The notes under the pieces: model-generated | Told to the model about the DNA's origin: nothing | Seen by the model: only the letters and a program-made list of their open reading frames with translations | The model's database searches: none | Made by a program: the position numbers and the translations under genes | Source: JADKAV01 sp963769435 | GTDB lineage: Bacteria; Actinomycetota; Actinomycetes; S36-B12; UBA10799 | Direction of reading: 5' to 3' | Length of the DNA stretch: 64,000 bases | NCBI GenBank assembly: GCA_963769435.1 | Contig: CAVYLN010000001.1 | Span: 620,001-684,000 of the forward strand | Shown: positions 21,792 to 30,628 of the stretch, piece after piece | How the letters are laid out: each line of letters starts with the position of its first letter | Numbering within the stretch: position 1 is the first letter of the stretch

Positions 21792-24724
21792 ACGCGCACC
21801 TGCAACGTACTGACCCCTGGCCGTGTGGAATCACGGCGAACACTGATCCGCGCATCGATGCGGGACTTGAGGATCTCCACGTGGCTGATCACTCCGATCA
21901 CGCGGTCCTCTCCCACCCTCACCTGTTCGAGCATGTCCATCACCTCTTCGAGGACCTCCGCGTCCAAGGAGCCGAAACCCTCGTCGATGAACAGCGTGCC
22001 CAACTCGACGCCGCCGGACTCGCCGCGAACGACGTCCGCCAGGCCGAGCGCGAGAGCAAGCGAGACGTAGAAACGTTCGCCGCCACTGAGCGAGCGCGTC
22101 GAACGTTTGGAGTCCGAGCGACAGTCGTAGATGCGCAGGTCAAGCCCTGCCTGCGCCCTGCCATCCAGGCCCTGACCCTCGACCGAGAGTTGATAGCGGC
22201 CCTCCGAGATCGAATCGAGCCGGTCGTTGGCGGCCCGGACGACATCCTCGAACCGGCGCATGAGCACGAACGACGACAGCCGCACGCGATGGATCACCTC
22301 ATGCCGCTGGGCGGTCGCGAGATCGGCCATGCGGATCACCGGCTCGGTGGCTTCCCGCACCCTCTGCAGCGTGTCGAGCCGCTCACGAAGCGCCTCACGC
22401 CGGGGCTCGGCACGATTGAGGCGGTCGGTGAGCCTCTCCACCCGCCGCAGCGCCTCGTCCGCACGTTCTTCGGCTGTCGCGCACTGCCCGGTCAGCGCCT
22501 CCACATCGACGTTCACCGCGAGATCGATCGCCGCCAGTTCGGACAGCTCCCGGTGCGTCAGATCATGCGCGGCATCCCACTGCTCGACCCGCCGCTGGAA
22601 GTCGTCGAGTTCCCGCTGCTCCAGCAACGCGGATTCAGCCTGCTCCACCGTGGCCAGCCCGACCCGCACCAACGTCTCCTCGAGAACGTCGGCCGCCTGC
22701 CTCAGCGCGGCCCGGCAGGCGGCGTCCGATGCCGCGGCGCGCAGCGCTGACCTGTGCGCTTCCTGGATGGCGTTGAGCACTGCCACCCGCTGCGCCACCG
22801 ACGTGTGTTCCCCGCGGGCCGACGAGACTGACACCCGCGCTGCCTCGAAGGCCTCGGCCGCCTGCTCGAAGGCGACCCTCGCGGCACTCTCGGCCAACCT
22901 CGCCCGGGTCAGTTCGTCGGCGATGGATCTGCGCGACTGCTCCAACTCGCGCGAACGATCCGCAACGTGACGTCGCTGCTCAGCGTCGGCCTGGGCCCTG
23001 GCCAACGCCTCGCGGGCGCCGGCGAGCCGGGCCTCGAGCTGCTCCGGGGGGACTTCGCCGAGCTGCTCGACCAGTTGTTCCACGACCCCGCTGAGCCGCT
23101 GGGCGTCACCGCGCAGACGACTGGCGTCCTCACGAAGGTGTTGCGCCGAGGCCCTCAGAACCTCGATCGTCTCGAGTCCTGCGGCTTCGGGGTCGACCGC
23201 CGGATCCGGGTGTTCCCGCGAGCCGCACACCGAGCAGGGTGTGCCGTCCACGAGCTTCGCGGCCAGGGCCGCCGCCTGCCCCGCCAGAGCCTGCTCCTGC
23301 GCCTGCAGCAGGAGTGCCTCTGCATCGAGGCTGCGTGTGTGCGCCTGCTCAGCCCGATCCCGGACTGCCTGCAGGTCGGCCCGCTTGGCCTCCAGGAGCA
23401 CGGAGGTCGCCCGCCGAGATTCCCACTGCTCCATCGCAGATGTCAATGCGGGCAACTCGTCGGCGGTGTCGGGGACCGTGTCCAACAACTCGCCCACGCG
23501 GTGAAGTTCCTCATCCACCTCCACGATCCGCTGCTGTGTCCTCGCCACGGTTCCAGTCGCCACCTCCGCCGAGACCCGCAACTGGTCCACCTCTGCGGCC
23601 GCCGCATCGAGTCCCTGCTCGGTCTTCATGACCGGGCCCAACTCGGCGAGAAGACCGACCACTTCGTGCAGGCGATCGGTGTCGGCGGTCGGCCTCTCCC
23701 CCAAGGCCTGCAGTTCCCGCTGGCACGCCGCCCATTCGGACGTCGCAGCCTCTGCATCCACCTGGGCTCGTCGCCATGACGCGATGGCAGGCACCAACGG
23801 TGAGGCCCGTCGATGGCTCTCAACGGCATCGCGCAACTGACGGACCTCGTCCGCGAGAAGGTCGAGTTCTTCGCGCCGGCGCAGAGCGGCCCGCTTGCGA
23901 CCCTGGTCGACGACGAGTTTCTTCCCCGTCTCGAAGGCGTCGCGGGACTCACGCAGTTCCAGGGCCATCCGAGCCGACCGGACGTCCGCCTCGACCAGTT
24001 CCGTGCGCAACGTGTCCAGAGCCCGGTCCAACGCCACCAGTGGTTCGGTGACATCCAGCTCGACGTCCAGCACGCCTTGGCATTGGTGCAGAGTCGCGTC
24101 GGCCGCGTCGGCCGCGTCCGAACGCTGCTTGTACGCCTGTTTGCGCATGGTCTGCAACTGGTCCTCGACCTGCTTGTAGAACTCCGTGCCGAAAACCCGC
24201 TCGAGGATCTGCGCCCGGTCCTGGGTGCCCGCATCCAGGAAGTTCGCGAACTCCCCCTGCGCAAGAACCACCGTGGACACGAACTGGGACTTGGACAGGC
24301 CCACGATCGCCTGGACCTGCTCGGCCACCTCGCCGGCACGCGTGGCCAGTGCCACAGGACCGTCCTGCGTGATCCGCATGAGCGACGCCGTGGCATTGAC
24401 GCTGGTCTCACCCGAACCGCGCTTCTTGACCCGCGTGTGGGCGGGGCTGCGGCGCACCCGGTAGACCGAACCCGACACCTCGAATTCGAGCTCGACCCAC
24501 GGAGACGCTGTGCGTAGATGCGAGTCGAGGCGCCCCAGATCCGAACCGGCACCGGCGACGGAGCCGTAGAGCGCGAACACGATCGCGTCGAGGATGGTGG
24601 ACTTGCCCGAGCCCGTGGGACCCTCGATCAGGAAGAGCCCCGCGTTGGCCAGCCGCTCGAAATCGATGTCGGCGCGATCCGCGAAGGATCCGACACCCTC
24701 CAGATGGAGGCTCCGCAGTTTCAC
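21788..24724 (-). CDS. sbcC: Exonuclease SbcC (Rad50-like ATPase)
   Basis: SMC-like partner of SbcD, which together process DNA hairpins and double-strand ends. It has 978 residues. Walker A is GPTGSGKST (35-43). Two long coiled coils flank a zinc hook PCSVCG at about residue 494. The signature LSGGERF lies near 877, followed by Walker B TLFIDEGFGSLD and the D-loop. ATG 24724 overlaps the sbcD stop (ATGA). Length and domain order are complete. Confidence 0.96.
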   Translation of the reverse strand: MKLRSLHLEGVGSFADRADIDFERLANAGLFLIEGPTGSGKSTILDAIVFALYGSVAGAGSDLGRLDSHLRTASPWVELEFEVSGSVYRVRRSPAHTRVKKRGSGETSVNATASLMRITQDGPVALATRAGEVAEQVQAIVGLSKSQFVSTVVLAQGEFANFLDAGTQDRAQILERVFGTEFYKQVEDQLQTMRKQAYKQRSDAADAADATLHQCQGVLDVELDVTEPLVALDRALDTLRTELVEADVRSARMALELRESRDAFETGKKLVVDQGRKRAALRRREELDLLADEVRQLRDAVESHRRASPLVPAIASWRRAQVDAEAATSEWAACQRELQALGERPTADTDRLHEVVGLLAELGPVMKTEQGLDAAAAEVDQLRVSAEVATGTVARTQQRIVEVDEELHRVGELLDTVPDTADELPALTSAMEQWESRRATSVLLEAKRADLQAVRDRAEQAHTRSLDAEALLLQAQEQALAGQAAALAAKLVDGTPCSVCGSREHPDPAVDPEAAGLETIEVLRASAQHLREDASRLRGDAQRLSGVVEQLVEQLGEVPPEQLEARLAGAREALARAQADAEQRRHVADRSRELEQSRRSIADELTRARLAESAARVAFEQAAEAFEAARVSVSSARGEHTSVAQRVAVLNAIQEAHRSALRAAASDAACRAALRQAADVLEETLVRVGLATVEQAESALLEQRELDDFQRRVEQWDAAHDLTHRELSELAAIDLAVNVDVEALTGQCATAEERADEALRRVERLTDRLNRAEPRREALRERLDTLQRVREATEPVIRMADLATAQRHEVIHRVRLSSFVLMRRFEDVVRAANDRLDSISEGRYQLSVEGQGLDGRAQAGLDLRIYDCRSDSKRSTRSLSGGERFYVSLALALGLADVVRGESGGVELGTLFIDEGFGSLDAEVLEEVMDMLEQVRVGEDRVIGVISHVEILKSRIDARISVRRDSTRPGVSTLQVRV

Positions 24725-25881
24725 GAGGACTCCTGGGCCCGTACGGACTGGACGGCGTCGTCGAAAGCTCGCGCCTCGTCCGGTCGGATCTCACCGTTCG
24801 TCACGTACTTGACGAAGTCGTCGGCCACCTCGGAGGGTTTCTGCTCCCTGGTGGGCCCACCGGACACCGTACGGATCCCTCCTGCCGGCTCGTGTCGTAC
24901 GAGCAGCGCGTGTGGGAACCTCTGCTGGATGCGGGGCCACATCTGGGACGGGCGGCGGTCGTCGAGCACCGTCACGCTGGCCCACGCATCGACCGCATCG
25001 ACGAACTCCTCCGGATCCAACAGTTCCGCCATCAGGCCGCGTACGTTGACCATCGCACGGGGCTGGGTGATCGGCAGTTCCCGGACGCTGCCGACACCCT
25101 CGGCGTCGAGTTCCACGATGCTCACCGACTTGTCCTGCTCAGCTTCGCTGAACGAGTAGCGCAGGGGCGAACCGCTGTAACGCAAACGAGTCCCCGGGTG
25201 AGGACTTGACGGTTCCTGAGGCCGGTGCAGATGGCCCAGCGCCACGTAGTCGACACCTGCGAAGACGTCCGACGAGACCGTCCCCAGACCCCCGACCGAG
25301 ATGTCCCGCTCGGAGTCGGTGGCCGCAGCGCCGGCAACCCAGGCATGGGCGAGCACCACGGTGCGGCTCGGACCCGCCGAAGCCTGGTCACGGCGGACCC
25401 TGCGCATCGCAGCTTCCATCACCGCCATGTGGGTGGCGGGCAACTGCTCATCAGGGCCCTCGGTCAGCAGGTGCCGTGCCGTGTCGGGATGCAGATACGG
25501 AATCGGATAGACCCGCACCTGTCCGTGCTCGTCGGCGAACGTGATGGCTTGCCCGACCTCGTCCACCCGTGTGCGCAGGAAGAGGCGTTCGGTGAACAAG
25601 CGGGACCCGTACCCCAGTCGACGCAGCGAATCGTGGTTGCCGGCGGTCACCACGGTGGGCGCGATCGCGACCAAACGACTGAGGGCGGACTCGAGCAGTT
25701 CGAGCGCCTCGGCCGACGGCACGGCGTGGTCGAAGACGTCCCCGGACACGACGACCAGGTCGACGCGCTCATCGTCAGCGATCCGCACGATCTGGTCCAT
25801 CGCCGATCGCTGCGCATCGGCGAGAGGCACCTTGTGCAACGTCCGGCCGAGGTGCCAGTCCGAGGTGTGCAGTATCCGCAT
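24721..25881 (-). CDS. sbcD: Exonuclease SbcD (Mre11-like nuclease)
   Basis: Metal-dependent nuclease subunit of the SbcCD complex. It has 386 residues. Calcineurin-like phosphoesterase motifs appear in order: ILHTSDWHLGRTL, VVVSGDVFDHAVPS, TVVTAGNHDSLRRLGY, VVLAHAWVAG and VALGHLHRPQ. ATG 25881 is chosen because AGGGGG lies just upstream and the conserved MRILHTSDWH begins there; the frame extends to 25944 without a better site. First gene of a four-gene repair operon. Confidence 0.96.
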   Translation of the reverse strand: MRILHTSDWHLGRTLHKVPLADAQRSAMDQIVRIADDERVDLVVVSGDVFDHAVPSAEALELLESALSRLVAIAPTVVTAGNHDSLRRLGYGSRLFTERLFLRTRVDEVGQAITFADEHGQVRVYPIPYLHPDTARHLLTEGPDEQLPATHMAVMEAAMRRVRRDQASAGPSRTVVLAHAWVAGAAATDSERDISVGGLGTVSSDVFAGVDYVALGHLHRPQEPSSPHPGTRLRYSGSPLRYSFSEAEQDKSVSIVELDAEGVGSVRELPITQPRAMVNVRGLMAELLDPEEFVDAVDAWASVTVLDDRRPSQMWPRIQQRFPHALLVRHEPAGGIRTVSGGPTREQKPSEVADDFVKYVTNGEIRPDEARAFDDAVQSVRAQESS

Positions 25882-25965
25882 GTCGCCCCCTGGGGTTGTC
25901 TTCTCCCATGGTGGAACGGGGGTATGACATTTCCCGGCAGGCACGCGTGGGGGGCTCCGGGTTCC

Positions 25966-26496
25966 TCAGGAGCGGCGACGCCCGTCCTCCGACACCGCCC
26001 AGGTCACCAGCAGTGCCGCCGCGACCCCCACCATCGATCCCAGAATCAGCCCCCAGGTGTTGTCGATGAGGTCCTGGAACTGGCACCGCCGATTGAGAAC
26101 CGGGGCCAGCCGCTGCACGGCCTCCACCACGAACGGCACCGTGAATGCCAAGAGTAGGACCCACACCCTTCGCACCGCCGCGTACCCCGCGAAGAACCCC
26201 AACGGAACGAACAACCACGTGTTCAGAGCCCGATCCGAGCGGCTCACCAGATCCCGGGGATCGAACGGTGGGCTCATCGAGCGCAGGCACGGGCCCGGGA
26301 TCCCGCTCACCGCCGGGCTCAAGGTCGCCGCGGCGACCAGACTCAGACTCAGCCCCAGACCCAGGACGACCCACGTCGGCAATCCGACGACCCGAGCGAC
26401 TCGACCGGACAACAACACGCTGAACAGCGCGCCGGCCCCCAGCACGATCGGGAACAGCGGAACGGAGTTCAGCCATCCCGAAAGACCCACCCCCAT
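25966..26496 (-). CDS. VanZ-family membrane protein
   Basis: 176 residues with about five predicted membrane helices. The VanZ core is visible: ALNTWLFVPLGFFAGY, FVVEAVQRLAPVLNRRCQFQD and LIDNTWGLILGSMVG. VanZ proteins affect glycopeptide (teicoplanin) susceptibility and other envelope traits, by unknown means. ATG 26496 lies ten bases after the gatB stop, so it is probably the last gene of the gatCAB operon. Confidence 0.85.
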   Translation of the reverse strand: MGVGLSGWLNSVPLFPIVLGAGALFSVLLSGRVARVVGLPTWVVLGLGLSLSLVAAATLSPAVSGIPGPCLRSMSPPFDPRDLVSRSDRALNTWLFVPLGFFAGYAAVRRVWVLLLAFTVPFVVEAVQRLAPVLNRRCQFQDLIDNTWGLILGSMVGVAAALLVTWAVSEDGRRRS

Positions 26497-26505
26497 CAGC
26501 CGGGC

Positions 26506-27990
26506 CTACTGCCCGCTGAGTCTGTCCACCAGCAACTCGCGGACGCGACCGGCATCCGCTTGTCCGCGGGTGGCCTTCATGACCGCGCCGACCAACGCAC
26601 CGACGGCCGCGACCTTGCCGCCCCGCACCTTCTCTGCCACGTCGGGGTTGGCCGCGATCGCCTCGTCCACCGCCACGAGCAGCGCGGAGTCGTCCGAAAC
26701 CATCGCGAGTCCGCGGGCAGCGACCACGTCATCGGCCGAGCCCTCGCCGGCCAGAATCCCATCGATCACCTGTCGGGCCATCTTGTCGTTGATGGCACCT
26801 TCCCCGACGAGCACCTCGATCCGCGCGACCGCGGCAGCGTCGATGGCGAGGTCCGGCAGCGCCACGCCGGTGTCGTTGCTGCGGCGCGCCAGTTCCCCGA
26901 GCCACCACTTCTTCGCTCCTGCGGCCGTCGCCCCCTCGACAATCGTCTGCTCGATGAGATCGAGCGCCTGCGCATTGACCACGTCGCGCATTTCGAGATC
27001 GGTGAAACCCCAGGACTCCTGGAGGCGGGCACGGCGCTCGGCCGGCGGCTCCGGCAAGGTCGCACGCAACTGCTCGACCCACTGCGGCGAGGCACTCACG
27101 GGCGCAAGATCCGGCTCCGGGAAGTACCGGTAGTCCTCGGCTTCCTCCTTGGTCCGGCCCGCAGTGGTCCGGCCCGTGTCCTCATGCCAGTGACGGGTCT
27201 CCTGGACGATCCTTCCACCGTCTGTGAGGACATCGGCCTGACGCTCGATCTCGTGTCGCACGGCCCGCTCCACCGACCGCAGGGAGTTGACGTTCTTGGT
27301 CTCGGTGCGGGTGCCGAACGCGACATCCGGGTTGGCCCGCAGCGACACATTCGCGTCACATCTGAGCGAACCCTGCTCCATACGCACGTCGGAGACTCCC
27401 AACGACCGCAAGATGTCCCGCAGGGCCGTCACGTAGGCGCGCGCCACCTCAGGCGCTTTGTCCCCGGTCCCGGTGATGGGCTTGGTGACGATCTCAATAA
27501 GGGGTATCCCCGCACGGTTGTAGTCCACCAGCGAGTAGTCGGCACCGTGGATACGGCCGGTCGCGCCGCCCACGTGCAGCGACTTGCCGGTGTCCTCCTC
27601 CATGTGTGCGCGCTCGATACCGATCCGGTAGGTCCGCCCGTCGACGTCCACATCCAGGTAGCCGTCGACCGCGATCGGCTCGTCGTACTGCGAGATCTGG
27701 TAGTCCTTCGGCATGTCCGGGTAGAAGTAGTTCTTCCGGGCGAATCGCGACCACGGCGCGATGCTGCAGTTCAACGCCAGCCCGATCCGCATCGCGGATT
27801 CGACCGCGGTGCCGTTGACCACCGGCAGCGAGCCCGGCAGGCCCAGACAGACCGGACACACCTGCGAATTGGGCGCCCCGCCGAACGTGGTCGGGCAGCC
27901 GCAGAACATCTTCGTCTCGGTGTTGAGCTCCACGTGGACCTCGAGCCCCAGAACGGGGTCGAACTGTGTGACGGCTTGTTCGAACCTCAT
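26506..27990 (-). CDS. gatB: Aspartyl/glutamyl-tRNA(Asn/Gln) amidotransferase subunit B
   Basis: Kinase and tRNA-binding subunit of GatCAB, which converts Glu-tRNA(Gln) (and Asp-tRNA(Asn)) to the amidated forms. It has 494 residues. The cradle domain opens with DPVLGLEVHVELNT, then CGCPTTFGG...CPVCLGLPG (zinc ligands), KNYFYPDMPKDYQISQYD, GIERAHMEEDTGKS and VDYNRAGIPLIEIVT. The C-terminal helical and YqeY-like tail is present. ATG 27990 overlaps the gatA stop (ATGA) and begins the conserved sequence; the frame continues to 28005. The presence of GatCAB implies no GlnRS. Confidence 0.97.
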   Translation of the reverse strand: MRFEQAVTQFDPVLGLEVHVELNTETKMFCGCPTTFGGAPNSQVCPVCLGLPGSLPVVNGTAVESAMRIGLALNCSIAPWSRFARKNYFYPDMPKDYQISQYDEPIAVDGYLDVDVDGRTYRIGIERAHMEEDTGKSLHVGGATGRIHGADYSLVDYNRAGIPLIEIVTKPITGTGDKAPEVARAYVTALRDILRSLGVSDVRMEQGSLRCDANVSLRANPDVAFGTRTETKNVNSLRSVERAVRHEIERQADVLTDGGRIVQETRHWHEDTGRTTAGRTKEEAEDYRYFPEPDLAPVSASPQWVEQLRATLPEPPAERRARLQESWGFTDLEMRDVVNAQALDLIEQTIVEGATAAGAKKWWLGELARRSNDTGVALPDLAIDAAAVARIEVLVGEGAINDKMARQVIDGILAGEGSADDVVAARGLAMVSDDSALLVAVDEAIAANPDVAEKVRGGKVAAVGALVGAVMKATRGQADAGRVRELLVDRLSGQ

Positions 27991-29447
27991 GGCCGGCCCT
28001 TCCATCCGATGGCGGCTTCCAAAGCGGCGCCGGCGGCGTACAAACGGTCATCGGCCATCGCCGGCGCCATGAACTGCAGCCCCACAGGCAGCCCCGCGCC
28101 ATCCAGGCCGACCGGGACGGACATCCCGGGGATGCCGGCGAGGTTGGCCGGAATCGTGGCGATGTCCTGCAGGTACATGCTCAGAGGGTCGTCCACCTTC
28201 TCACCGATGGGGAATGCCGTAGTCGGTGCGGTGGGGGTCGCCAGTACATCGGCCACTGAGAAGGCCTCGGCGAAGTCACGCGCGATCAGGGTGCGGACCT
28301 TCTGGGCCTGCCCGTAGTACGCGTCGTAGTAGCCGCTGGACAACGCATAGGTGCCCAGCATGATCCGTCGCTTGACCTCGGGGCCGAAGCCGGCTTCACG
28401 CGTCATGGCCATCACCTGCTCGACGGATGCGTCACCGTCGTCACCTACCCGCAGGCCGTAGCGCATGGCGTCGAACTTGGCCAGGTTCGACGAAGCTTCG
28501 CTCGGCAGGATCAGGTAATAGGCGGCCAAGGCGTACTCGAAGTGGGGGCACGACACCTCGACGATCTCGGCGCCCGCGTCCGCGAGCGCGTCCAGCGAGA
28601 CACGGAAGTGTTCACGCACTTCGGGCTGGAAACCGTCGCCGGTGAGCTGTTCGACCACTCCGATCCGCATGCCGCGGACGTCGGCGGTCGCCGCCGCCTG
28701 CACCACAGCCGGAACCGGGGCGTCGATCGAGGTCGAGTCCTGGGGGTCGTGCCCCGCCATCGCCGCATGCAGCAGGGCGGCATCCGCGACCGTGGCCGCG
28801 AAGGGCCCGGCCTGGTCCAGTGACGACGCGAGGGCGACCAGACCGAACCGGGAGACCCCGCCGTAGGTCGGCTTGACACCGACCACTCCGGTCATCGCGG
28901 CCGGCTGCCGTATGGAACCACCGGTGTCGGTACCGACCGACAGTGGCGATTGCCGGGCAGCGACCGCCACCGCGGACCCACCGCTGGAACCGCCCGGAAT
29001 GCGCGTGGGATCCCAGGGGTTGCGGGTGGGCCCGAAAGCACTGTTCTCGGTGGACGACCCCATCGCGAACTCGTCCATGTTCGTCTTGCCGATGATGACC
29101 GCCCCGGCCCGGCGCAGGTTCACGGTGACCGTCGCGTCGTACGGGGGCACCCAACCCTCGAGCATCCGCGACCCACACGTGGTGACGAGCCCCTTGGTGG
29201 TGATCACATCCTTGACGGCGACGGGAACCCCGGCCAGCGGACCGAGTTCGTCACCCCGGGATCGGGCCTCGTCGATCGCATCGGCAGCGGCCAGCGCACC
29301 AGGGGTATCCACCGCGAGGAACGCATTGAGTTCGCCGTCGGTCTCGGCGATCCGGTCCAGGAAGGCGGTGGTCACCTCTCGGGCCGAGAACTGCCCGGCG
29401 GCGATCCCCGCGGCCAAATCGACGGCGGTGGTCTCGGTGAAACTCAC
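27987..29447 (-). CDS. gatA: Aspartyl/glutamyl-tRNA(Asn/Gln) amidotransferase subunit A
   Basis: Amidase subunit that releases ammonia from glutamine for GatB. It has 486 residues. The Ser-cisSer-Lys triad region is clear: Lys in VAVKDVITTKG, Gly/Ser motif IPGGSSGGSAVAVAA, and the catalytic Ser in DTGGSIRQPA. TNMDEFAMGSSTENSAFG is a GatA signature. It begins at GTG 29447, three bases after the gatC stop. Confidence 0.97.
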   Translation of the reverse strand: MSFTETTAVDLAAGIAAGQFSAREVTTAFLDRIAETDGELNAFLAVDTPGALAAADAIDEARSRGDELGPLAGVPVAVKDVITTKGLVTTCGSRMLEGWVPPYDATVTVNLRRAGAVIIGKTNMDEFAMGSSTENSAFGPTRNPWDPTRIPGGSSGGSAVAVAARQSPLSVGTDTGGSIRQPAAMTGVVGVKPTYGGVSRFGLVALASSLDQAGPFAATVADAALLHAAMAGHDPQDSTSIDAPVPAVVQAAATADVRGMRIGVVEQLTGDGFQPEVREHFRVSLDALADAGAEIVEVSCPHFEYALAAYYLILPSEASSNLAKFDAMRYGLRVGDDGDASVEQVMAMTREAGFGPEVKRRIMLGTYALSSGYYDAYYGQAQKVRTLIARDFAEAFSVADVLATPTAPTTAFPIGEKVDDPLSMYLQDIATIPANLAGIPGMSVPVGLDGAGLPVGLQFMAPAMADDRLYAAGAALEAAIGWKGRP

Positions 29448-29449
29448 GC

Positions 29450-29747
29450 TTACTCCTCATCCAGGATCCGGGGGACCCGGAACCGCTCGTCCTCGACCGC
29501 TGGCGCACCGGCGAGGGCTTCGTCGACGGTCAGACTCGGACGGCGTTCGTCAGCCCGGAAGACGTTGTCAAGTGCGACCGGGTGCGACATCGGCTCGACA
29601 TCATCGGCGGCGACCTCACCCACCCGCGTCACCGCGGACAGGATGACGTCGAGCTGTTCTGCGTAGTGGACGAGTTCATCCTCGCCGAGGTCCAGCCTGG
29701 CCAAGGCGAGCCAGGTGCGCGACTTCATCGCGGGAGATTGCGGGCAT
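29450..29747 (-). CDS. gatC: Aspartyl/glutamyl-tRNA(Asn/Gln) amidotransferase subunit C (frameshifted)
   Basis: Small stabilising subunit of GatCAB, about 98 residues. The start at ATG 29747 gives the canonical MPAISRDEVAHLARL. The remainder (ARLDLGEDELVHYAEQLDVILSAV, as helices, then DDVEPMSHPVAL and FRVPRILDEE) is in another frame. A one-base excess near 29700 explains the break. TAGACT seven bases before the ATG is a leaderless promoter for the whole gatC-gatA-gatB-vanZ unit. As GatC is essential with GatAB, a sequence error is likelier than a true mutation. Confidence 0.9.
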
Positions 29748-29754
29748 GCCGCCA

Positions 29755-29760
29755 AGTCTA
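29755..29760 (-). promoter_or_regulatory. Leaderless -10 box of the gatCAB operon
   Basis: TAGACT on the minus strand, seven bases before ATG 29747. Confidence 0.6.
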
Positions 29761-29857
29761 CGGAGGCGGTGACGGCCGGACGTGCGCCCGGGCACACGTG
29801 CTGCATCGCCGGCCCGGAGGTTCCGCCGCCCGGACCCGGGCGGCCACGACTCAGCGC

Positions 29858-29863
29858 TACCCT
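29858..29863 (+). promoter_or_regulatory. Leaderless -10 box of the SDR gene
   Basis: TACCCT, six bases before ATG 29870, with no ribosome site. Confidence 0.6.
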
Positions 29864-29869
29864 CATCAC

Positions 29870-30628
29870 ATGCTCGACGCCTTCGATCTCACCGACCGGA
29901 CCGCGTTGATCACCGGGGCCGGTTCGCCCACGGGCATCGGGATCGCAGTGGCCAGACTCCTGGGCGGGATGGGGGCGCGCGTCGTCCTGGTGTCCACGAC
30001 CGACAGGATCTCCGAGCGGGCTGCTGAACTGCGCGCGGACGGTGTCGACGCCCGCGGACTCGTGGCGGATCTCCGGGATGAGGAACAGGTGGCCGGCCTG
30101 CCCTGCGACGTGGACGTCGTGGTGAACAACGCCGGCATGGTCAGCGTCGGCACGGGCTTCGAGGCCGGACGGATCACCGAGATGAGCCTCGCCACGTGGC
30201 GGGCGGGCATCGAACGCAACCTCGACACAGCCTTCCTCGTGAGCCGACACACATTGCCAGGGATGGTCCAGCGGGGATGGGGGCGGATCGTGAACGTCAC
30301 GAGCGTCACCGGAGCGGTGATGGCCATGCGCGACGAGCCCGCCTACGCGGCAGCGAAAGCCGGGATGCTCGGCCTCACCCGATCCATGGCTCTGGACTTC
30401 GCAGGTGCAGGAATCACCGTGAACGCCGTGGCACCCGGGTGGATCGCCACGGGCTCGCAGACCCCCGATGAGGCACGGCAGTCCCTGGTCACGCCCATCG
30501 GCCGCGCAGGCACGCCCGAGGAGGTGGCTGCCGCGATTGTATGGTTCTGCACGCCCGCATCGGCCTACACCACAGGCCAATGCATGGTGGTGGACGGCGG
30601 CAACATGCTCGCCGAGGAGAGGGCCTGA
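29870..30628 (+). CDS. SDR-family NAD(P)-dependent oxidoreductase
   Basis: Classical short-chain dehydrogenase/reductase, 252 residues. Cofactor motif ALITGAGSPTGIGIAVA, NNAG as VVVNNAGMVSV, catalytic Ser in VNVTSVTGAV, and YxxxK as AYAAAKAGMLGLT. The C-terminal AVAPGWIATG and TTGQCMVVDGGNMLA resemble 3-oxoacyl-ACP reductase-like (FabG-type) enzymes, but the substrate cannot be inferred. The frame extends far upstream, but ATG 29870 starts the SDR fold and has a leaderless promoter. Its stop abuts the ligA stop with no gap, so the two transcripts converge. Confidence 0.9.
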   Translation: MLDAFDLTDRTALITGAGSPTGIGIAVARLLGGMGARVVLVSTTDRISERAAELRADGVDARGLVADLRDEEQVAGLPCDVDVVVNNAGMVSVGTGFEAGRITEMSLATWRAGIERNLDTAFLVSRHTLPGMVQRGWGRIVNVTSVTGAVMAMRDEPAYAAAKAGMLGLTRSMALDFAGAGITVNAVAPGWIATGSQTPDEARQSLVTPIGRAGTPEEVAAAIVWFCTPASAYTTGQCMVVDGGNMLAEERA

